Assembly (NCBI GenBank): GCA_964624465.1
Contig: CAZUZD010000239.1
Span: forward strand, 1-9,753
Direction: 5' to 3'
Origin: CAZUZD01 sp964624465
GTDB lineage: Bacteria; Planctomycetota; Planctomycetia; Isosphaerales; Isosphaeraceae
Length of the DNA stretch: 9,753 bases
How positions within the stretch are numbered: position 1 is the stretch's first letter; each line of letters starts with the position of its first letter. The notes beneath the pieces were generated by a model. That model searched no databases and was not told the origin of the DNA. It saw only the letters and a program-made list of their open reading frames with translations. Shown piece by piece: positions 1 to 7,194 of this stretch. Both the position numbers and the translations under genes were made by a program.

Positions 1-85
1 CCAGGGCCTGGGGGGCGAGCGCGGCCCAGTCGAGCTTGAGGCCACGCTGGTCGTCGGTGGCCCTGGCGGCGAGGCGGCGGACGAG
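1..85 (-). pseudogene. Continuation of the PVC-type dehydrogenase frame beyond an in-frame amber codon
   Basis: Reading on in the same minus-strand frame after the TAG at 86-88, all 28 codons to the window edge are open. They translate as LVRRLAARA, then TDDQRGLKLDWA, then ALAPQAL. Intact members of this family commonly read GAIYR(I/V)RR followed within about 15 residues by a DPRGLKLDW-like stretch. The conserved tyrosine codon therefore appears to have become TAG, and what follows is the remains of the normal downstream part. Intact members usually continue for several hundred residues (HEAT-like repeats, often a CxxCH haem domain), which would lie outside this window. It could be decayed sequence, a recent nonsense mutation, a sequencing error (one base, TAC to TAG) or a readthrough site. 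The similarity is from memory of the family, not a search. Confidence 0.7.
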
Positions 86-1291
86 CTAGATGGCGCCCAG
101 GACGTCGGGCTTGTGGAGCTGCGAGCTCGGGCAGCAGAGCTTGTACCAGCCGCCGGTGTCGACGACGAGCAGGCTGCCGTCGGCGTCCTCGATCACGTCG
201 GTCGGGTGGAAGTCGAAGGCGGGGCTCGTGAGGAAGTCCTCGTCGCGGCTGGCCAGGCCCGAGCCCTCGGGGGCCAGCACGTGCCGCGTGATCTTGTGCA
301 GGTTGAAGAGCGCGGCGAACAGGTTGCCGTGGTAGGGGTAGCCGAAGCCGGTGCCGAACGCACCCGACTCGTAGCTGGTGAGCCCCGAGGGGGCCGCCGG
401 TCCCAGGTGGCTGAGCACGGGCATGAGCTCCGGGCTCGTCTGCGGGTGGCCGTCGAGCACGCGGTTGGGCTTGCCGTAGAGGCCGCCGTAGATCGCGTGG
501 ATCAGGCCGTCCCGGCGCCCGCCGGCGGGGTTCTGGAGGAACGTGGTCGTGAAGATCCGCTCGCCGCCGGCGGTGAAGACGACGTCGACCGGGTTGTCCA
601 TGCCGCCGATCATCACCGGCTCGATCAGGCCCGTGCCGTCGGCCTTGCGGCGGAAGATGTGCGCGGCCTTCGTGACGAACGGGGGCGTGCCGGGGCCGCG
701 GTCGTACGTCTGCTCGGCGAAGGCGCCCTTGCACCAGTAGATCAGGCCGTCGGGGCCGGCGTAGGGGCCGTGCAGGTCGTTGGCGCAGCCGGTGAGGGTC
801 TTGCCGTCGAACCAGACCTCGCGCTGCTCGGCCACGCCGTCGTCGTCGGCGTCGGTCAGCTTCCAGATCTGCGGCGGGGCCGAGACGTAGAGCGAGCCGG
901 CGTGCCAGAGCGCCCCCTCGGGGAGCATGAACCGATCCGCGAAGACCGTGCGGCGATCGAACCGGCCGTCGCCATCGGTGTCTTCCAGGCGGAGGATCCG
1001 GTGGGGGCGCTCGGCGAGCTGCTGCTGGACCGGGTCGTTCGAGCCCGAGGAGTCGGCGACGTAGAGCCGCCCCCGCTCGTCGAAGTTCGCCACGATCGGC
1101 CGGTCGACCAGCGGCGGGCCGGCCACCTGCTCGACGGTGAACCCCTCGGGCACGGTGAACGTGCGGCCCGCGATCGTGACCTCGCCGGCGCGGGGGGCGG
1201 CGGTGGCAGTCAGCAGGCCGAGCAGGGCGGCCAGGGTGGTGGCGATCGGCGCCCGGGTCCGTCGGGGCCTGACGCGGGGGGATCGGGTCAT
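86..1291 (-). CDS. PVC-type membrane-bound/secreted dehydrogenase, N-terminal beta-propeller part (Piru_Ver_Nterm family), cut by amber stop
   Basis: The frame encodes 401 residues from ATG at 1289-1291. Residues 1-35 form a Sec signal peptide: an Arg-rich n-region, a hydrophobic core at about 15-31 and an Ala-rich cleavage area, so the protein is exported. The rest resembles the six-bladed sorbosone/glucose dehydrogenase-like propeller of the planctomycete 'putative membrane-bound dehydrogenase' family: VPEGF near 47-51, LYVAD at 76-80, Asp-rich turns DTDGDGRFD (104-112) and DADDDG (147-152) that may bind calcium, and GGWYKLCCP at 380-388. The frame ends at HKPDVLGAI exactly where family members continue with YR, so the product is truncated relative to the usual roughly 1000 residues. 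The substrate cannot be told. A 219-nt gap separates it from the divergent glycohydrolase gene. I see no strong ribosome binding site or promoter on this strand. Confidence 0.85.
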   Translation of the reverse strand: MTRSPRVRPRRTRAPIATTLAALLGLLTATAAPRAGEVTIAGRTFTVPEGFTVEQVAGPPLVDRPIVANFDERGRLYVADSSGSNDPVQQQLAERPHRILRLEDTDGDGRFDRRTVFADRFMLPEGALWHAGSLYVSAPPQIWKLTDADDDGVAEQREVWFDGKTLTGCANDLHGPYAGPDGLIYWCKGAFAEQTYDRGPGTPPFVTKAAHIFRRKADGTGLIEPVMIGGMDNPVDVVFTAGGERIFTTTFLQNPAGGRRDGLIHAIYGGLYGKPNRVLDGHPQTSPELMPVLSHLGPAAPSGLTSYESGAFGTGFGYPYHGNLFAALFNLHKITRHVLAPEGSGLASRDEDFLTSPAFDFHPTDVIEDADGSLLVVDTGGWYKLCCPSSQLHKPDVLGAI

Positions 1292-1398
1292 GGCGGGGCA
1301 TCCGTCGGGGGCGTGGCGGGGCGGGAGTCGGCGAGCGGCGCGGCACGATCGGGGCGAGCCTCAGCAGCGGGCCCGATTTTCCCGCAGCCCGGCCCGCC

Positions 1399-1428
1399 AT
1401 GCCAGGGAGCACCGCGCCCTGTTATGGT
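1399..1428 (+). promoter_or_regulatory. Candidate sigma70-like promoter for the glycohydrolase gene
   Basis: ATGCCA (1399-1404; 4 of 6 matches to TTGACA) lies 18 nt before TATGGT (1423-1428; 4 of 6 matches to TATAAT). This would start transcription near 1435 and give a leader of about 75 nt before the GTG start at 1511. The rest of the divergent region 1292-1510 is GC-rich and shows nothing else recognisable. The same hexamers may be chance, and the -10 box overlaps an in-frame ATG at 1424 that could be an alternative start. Confidence 0.3.
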
Positions 1429-1510
1429 GGAACGACCTCCGAACCGGACCGGCTCGCTCGCGGGGTGGGCGGCCGGCGCGCGGGTCCTCGGAATCGGACC
1501 GGAGCTCGAC

Positions 1511-2434
1511 GTGGACGACCGGCGCAGAGGGGCCCTGATCGGGATGGCGGTGGGCGATGCGCTGGGCGCGGCCGTGGAGTTCCGGTCACCGGGCCGGTTC
1601 CCGTCCGTGACGGGCTATCGCGCGGGCGGACCGCACGGCCTGGAGCCCGGCGAGTGGACCGACGACACGAGCATGGCCCTGGCCCTGGCCGACAGCCTCG
1701 CCGGCGCCGGCTGGGACCTCGACGACCAGGCTCGCCGCTACGTCGCCTGGTGGCGCACCGGGCAGTACTCGGTCAACGGCCGCTGCTTCGACATCGGGAT
1801 CGCGACCCGCTCGGCCCTGGCCCGCTTCGAGGCCGATCCCGACGCCAGACGCTCCGGCGGCCGCGACGAGCAATCCAGCGGCAACGGCTCGATCATGCGG
1901 CTGGCCCCGGTGCCGATCCGGTACGTCGCCCTCTATCCCGATCGCCTCGACGAGCTGGCGCGGCTGGCCGGCGAGTCGAGCCTGCCGACGCACGCCAGCG
2001 ACCAGTGCGTCTCGGCCTGCCGGTATCTGGCCGTCGTGCTCGCGGCGCTGATGCACGGCGAGCCGCGCGAGCGGGTGCTCGACCCCACCTGGGAGCCGCT
2101 GCTGGCCCTGAAGCGCGGCACGCCCCTGCACCCGCTGATCGACCAGGTGGCGCTCGGCAGCTACCGCCACAAGCAGCCGCCCGAGATCCAGGGCTCGGGC
2201 TGGGTGGTCCGGAGCCTGGAGGCCGCCCTCTGGGCGTTCCACGACGCCGACTCGTTCGAGGCCGCCGTGCTCCGCGCCGTCAACCTCGGCGACGACGCCG
2301 ACACCACCGGAGCCATCTGCGGCCAGCTCGCCGGCGCCTGCTGGGGCGAGTCCGGCATCCCGCCGGCGCTCCGCGATGGTCTGGCCCGCCCCGACCTGAT
2401 CGAACCGGCCCTGGCCGGCCTGCTGGGCGCCTGA
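1511..2434 (+). CDS. ADP-ribosylglycohydrolase family protein (DraG/ARH-like)
   Basis: A 307-residue protein of the dinuclear-metal ADP-ribosylglycohydrolase family, which removes ADP-ribose from modified proteins or related ADP-ribosyl compounds in the cytoplasm. The N-terminal GMAVGDALGAAVEF (11-24), WTDDTSMAL (49-57, metal-ligand TDDT), SGNGSIMRLAP (123-133) and the C-terminal NLGDDADTTGAI (258-269, second metal-ligand cluster) are all intact, so the enzyme should be active. Length fits a single-domain member. The GTG at 1511 is preferred: GGAG sits at 1501-1504 with a 6-nt spacer, and the family motif then begins within a few residues. An in-frame ATG at 1424 would add 29 residues of atypical sequence. 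The next gene, tspO, begins 46 nt after the stop, so the two may be cotranscribed. No ADP-ribosyltransferase is visible nearby, so the target is unknown. Confidence 0.9.
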   Translation: MDDRRRGALIGMAVGDALGAAVEFRSPGRFPSVTGYRAGGPHGLEPGEWTDDTSMALALADSLAGAGWDLDDQARRYVAWWRTGQYSVNGRCFDIGIATRSALARFEADPDARRSGGRDEQSSGNGSIMRLAPVPIRYVALYPDRLDELARLAGESSLPTHASDQCVSACRYLAVVLAALMHGEPRERVLDPTWEPLLALKRGTPLHPLIDQVALGSYRHKQPPEIQGSGWVVRSLEAALWAFHDADSFEAAVLRAVNLGDDADTTGAICGQLAGACWGESGIPPALRDGLARPDLIEPALAGLLGA

Positions 2435-2480
2435 GGCCCGGCCGAACGCGTTCCCACGATCCATCCTCCGGAGTCGCGCA

Positions 2481-2978
2481 ATGGCCACGGTCCTCCGCAG
2501 TCGAACGCCGCTGCTCTCGGTCCTCGTCCTGGTCGGCCTGCTGGCGCTCTGCCTCGGGGTCGGCATCGTGGGCGCGCTGGCGACCTTCGGCGCGGTGCGG
2601 GACTGGTACCCGACGCTGGCGAAGCCCTCGTGGACCCCGCCGAGCTGGCTGTTCGGGCCGGTCTGGACCACGCTCTACCTCATGATGGCCGTGGCCGCCT
2701 GGCTGGTCTGGCGCCGAAGCGAGCGGCCGGGGGCCGGGGTGGCGCTCGGGCTGTTCTTCGCCCAGCTGGTCCTGAACTTCGCCTGGTCGCCGCTGTTCTT
2801 TGGCCTGCACAGCCCGATCCTGGGGGCGGTCGACATCGTGGCCCTCTGGGCGCTGATCGTGCTCACGATCGCCGCCTTCGCCCGGGTGCACCGGCTCGCG
2901 GCGACGCTGCTGGTGCCGTACCTGGTCTGGGTCAGCTTCGCCACGGCCCTGAACCTGGCGATCTGGCGACTGAACTGA
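2481..2978 (+). CDS. tspO: TspO/MBR family tryptophan-rich membrane protein
   Basis: A 165-residue, very hydrophobic protein with five predicted membrane helices (about 10-33, 57-78, 85-107, 112-133 and 137-160), the normal size and topology of bacterial TspO. Family signatures are WYPTLAKPSWTPP (42-54), FGPVWTTLY (58-66), LNFAWSPLFFG (98-108) and PYLVWVSFATALN (146-158). Homologues bind porphyrins and haem in the membrane and have been tied to photosynthesis gene control and oxidative stress; which role applies here cannot be read from the sequence. The ATG at 2481 has GGAG at 2470-2473, a 7-nt spacer. The gene lies 46 nt after the glycohydrolase stop and may share its transcript. The following gene has its own promoter-like sequence. 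Confidence 0.95.
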   Translation: MATVLRSRTPLLSVLVLVGLLALCLGVGIVGALATFGAVRDWYPTLAKPSWTPPSWLFGPVWTTLYLMMAVAAWLVWRRSERPGAGVALGLFFAQLVLNFAWSPLFFGLHSPILGAVDIVALWALIVLTIAAFARVHRLAATLLVPYLVWVSFATALNLAIWRLN

Positions 2979-3029
2979 CCGCCGCGACCGTCCGGGAGCT
3001 GGCAGGCGTCGGCCTCGGAGGTGTGCCGC

Positions 3030-3059
3030 TTGACGCCCCGTGGCGGGCGTCCCTACGAT
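3030..3059 (+). promoter_or_regulatory. Sigma70-like promoter ahead of the TPR-AAA+ block
   Basis: TTGACG (3030-3035; 5 of 6 matches to the -35 consensus) is followed after 18 nt by TACGAT (3054-3059; 4 of 6 matches to TATAAT). Transcription would begin near 3066, leaving a leader of about 35 nt before the ATG at 3102. This is the best promoter match in the window. It argues that the AAA+ gene and those behind it are a separate transcription unit from tspO, and against starting the AAA+ protein at the upstream in-frame GTG (3021). Confidence 0.5.
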
Positions 3060-3101
3060 GCCACGGACCCCCTCCTGACCCGACCGCCCGAGGCCCGCAC
3101 G

Positions 3102-4502
3102 ATGTCCGCCGCCGATCCCGCGATCCGCGCGCTCCGCGAGGCGCTCGAGCACTCGCCCGACAACCTGCCGCTGCGGCGGCACCTGGCCGAGACCCTGCTG
3201 TCGCACGGCCACGCGGTCGAGTCGGAGGCCGAGTTCCGCCGCGCCCTGTCGCAGGCGCCCGACGACCCCCGGATCCGTGTCGGCCTGGCCCGCGCCTACG
3301 AGGCCCAGGGCAAGACCTCGCACGCCCTGGTCGTCATCGAGGACGCCGTCCGCCGCCCCGGCGCGCCCGGCGAGGCGTACCTCGTCTTCGCCAGGCTCCT
3401 GCTCGGCTCGGGCGATCCCGCGCGGGCTGTGGCCATGTACCGCAACGCCGTCGAGTCCGACCCGCCGGCCCTCGACCCCGCCCTGGCCGCCCGCCTCGGT
3501 GTCCGGCCCGACGGCGCCTCCGAGGGCTACGACGAGCCGGCCCCCGCCGAGCCCGACCCGATGGAGCAGCGCGTCCGCGCCGCCTGGGAGGAGATCACCG
3601 CCGGCTCCGGCCCCGACCCGGCCCCGGACCCGAACCCCAACCCGGTCGAGCGGCCGGCGACGAACTTCGGCGACGTGGGGGGCATGGATTCGGTCAAGGA
3701 CGAGATCCGGATCAAGATCATCCACCCCCTGGCGCACCCCGAGCTCTACGCCGCCTACGGCAAGGCGGTCGGCGGCGGCATCCTGCTCTACGGCCCCCCC
3801 GGCTGCGGCAAGACGCACCTGGCCCGCGCCACCGCCGGCGAGATCCAGGCGGGGTTCCTCTCGGTCGGCATCCACGAGGTGCTCGACATGTGGCTGGGCA
3901 ACAGCGAGCGGAACCTGCACGCGCTCTTCGAGCAGGCCCGCGGCAACCGCCCGTGCGTCCTGTTCTTCGACGAGGTCGACGCCCTGGCCGCCAACCGCAC
4001 CGACCTCCGCGGCAGCGGCGGCAGGCAGCTCATCAACCAGTTCCTCTCCGAGACCGACGGCGTGCAGTCCTCGAACGAGGGTGTCCTGATCCTGGCCGCC
4101 ACGAACGCCCCCTGGCACCTCGACCCCGCGTTCCGCCGCCCCGGCCGGTTCGACCGCATCCTGTTCGTCCCCCCGCCCGACGCCCCCGCGCGAGCCGGCA
4201 TCCTGAAGCTCCTGACCCGCGGCAAGCCGACGCAGGATGTCGACTACGACCAGATCGCCAAGAAGACCGACGCCTTCTCGGGCGCCGACCTCAAGGCCGT
4301 CGTCGACCTGACCGTCGAGGCCAAGCTCCGCGACGCCATCAAGGCCGGCCTGCCCCGCCCGATCACGACCAAGGACCTGCTCGCCGCCGCCGCGCAGGTC
4401 AAGCCCTCGACCCGCGAGTGGTTCGCCACCGCCCGCAACTACGCCCTCTACGCCAACCAGGGCGGCATCTACGACGACATCCTCAAGTACCTGAAGCTCT
4501 GA
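3102..4502 (+). CDS. TPR-AAA+ ATPase (Cdc48/Vps4-like single AAA module)
   Basis: A 466-residue cytoplasmic ATPase. Residues 4-120 are about three TPR-like helical hairpins, 140-186 a Pro/Asp-rich linker, and about 188-440 one classical AAA module. Visible elements are NFGDVGGMDSVK (188-199) leading the module, Walker A GPPGCGKT (231-238), Walker B FFDEVDAL (288-295, D290/E291), sensor-1 N335 in AATN, and FRRPGRFDR (344-352) with the arginine-finger positions, so it should hydrolyse ATP as a hexamer. There is no protease (HEXXH) domain, so it is not FtsH. The C-terminal STREWFATARNYA segment recalls Cdc48/Vps4-type enzymes. The start at 3102 is chosen because a promoter lies just upstream and the TPR begins at once; an in-frame GTG at 3021 would add 27 low-quality residues. 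The next gene begins 10 nt after the stop, which implies cotranscription. The substrate is unknown; the TPR part probably selects partners. Confidence 0.9.
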   Translation: MSAADPAIRALREALEHSPDNLPLRRHLAETLLSHGHAVESEAEFRRALSQAPDDPRIRVGLARAYEAQGKTSHALVVIEDAVRRPGAPGEAYLVFARLLLGSGDPARAVAMYRNAVESDPPALDPALAARLGVRPDGASEGYDEPAPAEPDPMEQRVRAAWEEITAGSGPDPAPDPNPNPVERPATNFGDVGGMDSVKDEIRIKIIHPLAHPELYAAYGKAVGGGILLYGPPGCGKTHLARATAGEIQAGFLSVGIHEVLDMWLGNSERNLHALFEQARGNRPCVLFFDEVDALAANRTDLRGSGGRQLINQFLSETDGVQSSNEGVLILAATNAPWHLDPAFRRPGRFDRILFVPPPDAPARAGILKLLTRGKPTQDVDYDQIAKKTDAFSGADLKAVVDLTVEAKLRDAIKAGLPRPITTKDLLAAAAQVKPSTREWFATARNYALYANQGGIYDDILKYLKL

Positions 4503-4512
4503 CCGGGGGCGC

Positions 4513-5679
4513 ATGGGTCGCCACTTCTCGCAAGCCGCCGAGTTCCTCAACGCTCGCCGCTACGACCTGGCCGAGCGGCTGCTCCGGCTCGACCTGGAGG
4601 CGGACCCCGAGGATGCCCCGGCCCTGGCCCTGCTGGCATTGTGCCTGTCCGACCGGCAGCAGCTGGCCGCGGCCCATCGGGCGGCGGCCGATGCCACCCG
4701 GCTCGCGCCCGAGCTGGTCCTCGCCCACTACGCGCGGGCGGTCGTGCACGCCGCCGAGGGTGACCGGGGCCTGGAGCGGGCCGGTGAGGCACTCCGGGTG
4801 GCGATCCAGCTCGATCCGACCCACACCGCGTCCCTGTCCCTGATAGCGACCGTCCGGCTCAACCAGGGGTTCCCGGATCTGGCGCTGCCGTGGTGCGATC
4901 GCTGCCTGCAGCTGGACCCCCAGCACGCCGGCGCCCTGAGCGTGCGAGCGATGATCCTCGCCGAGCTGGGCCGGCACGACGAATCCCGGCAAAACATGGG
5001 CGCGGCCCTGGCGAGTGATCCCGCCGGCGCCTCGACGCATCGGATGGCGGGCCAGGCGCGACGCAACGTCGGCGATTTCACGGCCGCCGAGGTGCACCTC
5101 GCCGAGGCCGTTCGACTCGATCCTTCGAACCTACTCTGCTCCAATGAACTGCGGTTGATCCGCACCTGGCTGGGCGCAGGCCGCGCCCTGCTGCGGGTCG
5201 CGGTCGGGCTTTGCTTGCTGCGGCCGCCGCACGGATCGGGGCGATCGGCCCGACCGAACTGGTTCCTGGGCGGACTGCTCCTCCTGGGCGTCGCGCAGTC
5301 GGCCTGCTGGATCAGTGGCCTGCCCGGACAGTTTCCCCGCAATCTCGCGGCGCTGGCGGGGCTGCTCATGGTCTCCCTGGCCACACGGTTCGCCCCGGAT
5401 CGCTGGGCGATTCTCCTGACGACCCTCATCGGCGCCCTCGCCTTCGGCCTCCTGCGAATCGCCGTTGAGAGCGCCATCGGCGGCCTGGACATGTCGATCC
5501 CCCCGCAGACGGCCGACCCGGTCGCGGCCCGGTTGGGGCGGCTGCTGATCGTCCCGCTAGCGCTCGGTGCCGACCTGTTCTTCCTGGCCGTGGTCTGCCC
5601 GAAGCTCGGTGACCTGGTGACCGGCTCAGGCGCCGGCGGCACCCCCGCGACCGCCGTCGCCGGGCTCGGCGAATCCTGA
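4513..5679 (+). CDS. TPR protein with C-terminal four-helix membrane domain (protein A)
   Basis: A 388-residue protein of unknown function. Residues 1-205 carry six TPR-like units with regular 34-36 residue spacing, marked by DP or AP closing positions at 31-32, 65-66, 101-102, 135-136, 169-170 and 203-204. A basic amphipathic stretch (about 211-240) leads to four predicted membrane helices (about 249-268, 276-291, 298-320, 343-361). There is no signal peptide, so the TPR part should face the cytoplasm. The ATG at 4513 follows a GGGGG tract and lies only 10 nt after the AAA+ stop, so translation is probably coupled. It aligns almost without gaps to the protein at 5796-6983, including GRSARPNW (243-250), the QSxxWxxG pattern, and FLAVVCPKLGD (357-367). 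An anchor or adaptor for the ATPase is a reasonable guess from context only. Confidence 0.85.
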   Translation: MGRHFSQAAEFLNARRYDLAERLLRLDLEADPEDAPALALLALCLSDRQQLAAAHRAAADATRLAPELVLAHYARAVVHAAEGDRGLERAGEALRVAIQLDPTHTASLSLIATVRLNQGFPDLALPWCDRCLQLDPQHAGALSVRAMILAELGRHDESRQNMGAALASDPAGASTHRMAGQARRNVGDFTAAEVHLAEAVRLDPSNLLCSNELRLIRTWLGAGRALLRVAVGLCLLRPPHGSGRSARPNWFLGGLLLLGVAQSACWISGLPGQFPRNLAALAGLLMVSLATRFAPDRWAILLTTLIGALAFGLLRIAVESAIGGLDMSIPPQTADPVAARLGRLLIVPLALGADLFFLAVVCPKLGDLVTGSGAGGTPATAVAGLGES

Positions 5680-5683
5680 CCCT

Positions 5684-5703
5684 CCCGCCGCTATGATGGC
5701 GGG
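5684..5703 (+). promoter_or_regulatory. Inverted repeat enclosing a TATGAT -10-like box
   Basis: CCCGCC (5684-5689) and GGCGGG (5698-5703) are a perfect 6-bp inverted repeat around GCTATGAT, whose TATGAT (5692-5697) matches the -10 consensus at 5 of 6 positions. No convincing -35 hexamer lies 16-18 nt upstream. It begins 5 nt after the stop of the first TPR-membrane gene and about 95 nt before the second gene's start. It could be a weak promoter with an operator-like palindrome, a short transcript-end hairpin, or chance in GC-rich DNA. Confidence 0.25.
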
Positions 5704-5795
5704 TCGCCGGATCCGAGGCGTCCTGCCCCGCGCCGCCGCCGCGTCCGACTCACAAATCCAGGAACGTGGCTCGGTCGGCCGGGCCGGGGAGCCGC

Positions 5796-6983
5796 ATGGG
5801 GCAGCACTTCTCGCAGGCCGCGGAGTTCTTCGACGCCAACCGGCCCGAGCTGGCCGAGCGGCTGGTGCGGCGCGACCTGGAGGCGGACCCGAACGACGCG
5901 CGGGCCCTGGCGCTGCTGGCGCTGTGCCAGTCCCGGCGGAACCGTGGTGCCGAGGCGCTGCGGACCGCGCAGGAGGCCGTCGGGCGGGACCCTGAGCTGG
6001 CCTTTGCGCATTACACCTCGGCCCTGGTCCACCTCGGCACCGGCCGCTTCCGGCTGCGACGGGCCCGGCGGGCGATCGAGCGGGCGCTGGCGCTCGACCC
6101 GACCAACGCCGAGCACCTGTTCCTGCTGGCGGCGATCCGGCTCGACCAGGGCGCCGCGGCCGAGGCGCTGGAGCTGACCGAGCGTGGGCTCCGGCTGCAT
6201 CCGAGGAATCCGCGTTGCCTGAGCGTGCGGGCGATGGCCCTGACGCACCTGGGCCGCGCTCGCGAGGCGGGCGAGCACACCGCCAGCGCCCTGGCCAGCG
6301 ATCCGGGCGGCTCGTACGCGCACCGGATGGCGGCGCAGGCGCGGCTCTGGGTGGGCGACCTCCCGGCCGGCGAGCGGCACCTGACCGAGGCGCTGCGACT
6401 GGCCCCCACGACCACCGGCGTCGCGCGCCAGCTGCGCGGTGTCCGGCGGGTGCTGCGGCTGCTCCGGCCCCAGCTCCGGCTGGCCCTGCGGCTCGGCCTG
6501 CTGCGGCGCCCCCGGGCGCCCGGGCGGCCGGCTCGCCCCGGCTGGCTGCTCGGTGCCGTCGTGCTCGGGGCTCTGAGCCAGTCCGTGAGCTGGGCGACCG
6601 GCAACCCCGCCCTGCGGATCGCCTACCCGGCGGTCCTCGGCTTCGCGCTGATCTGGGCCCTGGCGGCCCGCCTCAGCGACACGCGCGGCGGCAAGGTCGT
6701 GGCCGTGCTCGTCATGGCCCTGGTCTGGATTCCGCTGGCGACGGCCGCGATGATCGGCCTGACGGTCCTGCTCGGCGGGCCGGAAACCCGCCCCGGCGCC
6801 GACCCCGCCGGCTCGCTGACCCTCCTGGGCGCGGCGCTGTGCCCACCCCTGGCCGTGGCCGGCTGGTTAGGATTCCTGGTGGTCGTCTGCCCGCGGATCG
6901 GCGACCAGGTGGCGGGAGCCATCCCGGCGCCGGGTGCGGTGCTGGCTGCGGCCGGCATCGACGACGGGCCGCCACAGACCTGA
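5796..6983 (+). CDS. TPR protein with C-terminal membrane domain (protein B, paralogue of A)
   Basis: A 395-residue paralogue of the upstream TPR-membrane protein. They share MG(R/Q)HFSQAAEF at the N-terminus, DLEADP at 27-32, ALALLALC at 37-44, LSVRAM at 142-147 and ALASDP at 165-170, all at the same residue numbers, so they arose by tandem duplication. Six TPR-like units (1-205) are followed by an Arg/Leu-rich amphipathic segment (211-240) and about four membrane helices (249-268, 275-291, 300-326, 340-365). Also shared are GRPARPGW (243-250), QSVSW (262-266) and FLVVVCPRIGD (360-370). The ATG at 5796 is chosen because it matches the paralogue's start and has GGGGAG at 5786-5791. A GTG at 5766 would add 10 residues with no counterpart. 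The 116-nt gap from A leaves room for a separate promoter. No signal peptide. Function unknown; membrane adaptor is inference. Confidence 0.85.
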   Translation: MGQHFSQAAEFFDANRPELAERLVRRDLEADPNDARALALLALCQSRRNRGAEALRTAQEAVGRDPELAFAHYTSALVHLGTGRFRLRRARRAIERALALDPTNAEHLFLLAAIRLDQGAAAEALELTERGLRLHPRNPRCLSVRAMALTHLGRAREAGEHTASALASDPGGSYAHRMAAQARLWVGDLPAGERHLTEALRLAPTTTGVARQLRGVRRVLRLLRPQLRLALRLGLLRRPRAPGRPARPGWLLGAVVLGALSQSVSWATGNPALRIAYPAVLGFALIWALAARLSDTRGGKVVAVLVMALVWIPLATAAMIGLTVLLGGPETRPGADPAGSLTLLGAALCPPLAVAGWLGFLVVVCPRIGDQVAGAIPAPGAVLAAAGIDDGPPQT

Positions 6984-7015
6984 CCCACCGAAGCTCGGGT
7001 GCTGGGGTGCGAAAC

Positions 7016-7041
7016 GGAGTCCGCCCGCGCCGCCGGGCTCC
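7016..7041 (+). terminator. Possible transcript-end hairpin after protein B
   Basis: GGAGTCCG (7016-7023) can pair with CGGGCTCC (7034-7041), one G-U wobble included, around a 10-nt loop, 32 nt after the stop at 6983. No T-tract follows, so it is not a classical intrinsic terminator, and GC-rich DNA forms such hairpins by chance. The rest of the 211-nt gap (6984-7194) shows a weak -10-like TACCGT at 7062-7067 with no matching -35. Confidence 0.22.
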
Positions 7042-7194
7042 CCGGATCGTGAGCCGTCCAGTACCGTAGATCGGATCGGACGTCGGGCCGGGCGCCGGGG
7101 ACGGTGGTCGGCTGCGATGTCGGGGGCCATCCGTCGTCCCGATCCCTGCCCGCGCGATCCGTCCCGACCCGATCTGATCCGGCCCGAGGCGCCC

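Noticed and set aside
113..1510. Long plus-strand open frame leading into the glycohydrolase, opposite the dehydrogenase
   Set aside because: The upstream part is a low-complexity shadow of the minus-strand dehydrogenase; the glycohydrolase motifs begin just after the GTG at 1511, which has its own ribosome binding site.
1399..2685. Arg/Pro-rich open frame overlapping the glycohydrolase in another frame
   Set aside because: Composition is typical of an out-of-frame translation of GC-rich coding DNA, and no motif is seen.
3102..4502. FtsH-type membrane protease
   Set aside because: There is no N-terminal membrane segment and no HEXXH protease domain after the AAA module; the protein ends soon after it.
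2280..4550. Very long open frame on the minus strand across tspO and the TPR-AAA+ gene
   Set aside because: It lies antisense to well-recognised genes and its translation is Gly/Arg/Val-rich with no domain; such mirror frames are expected where third positions are almost all G or C.
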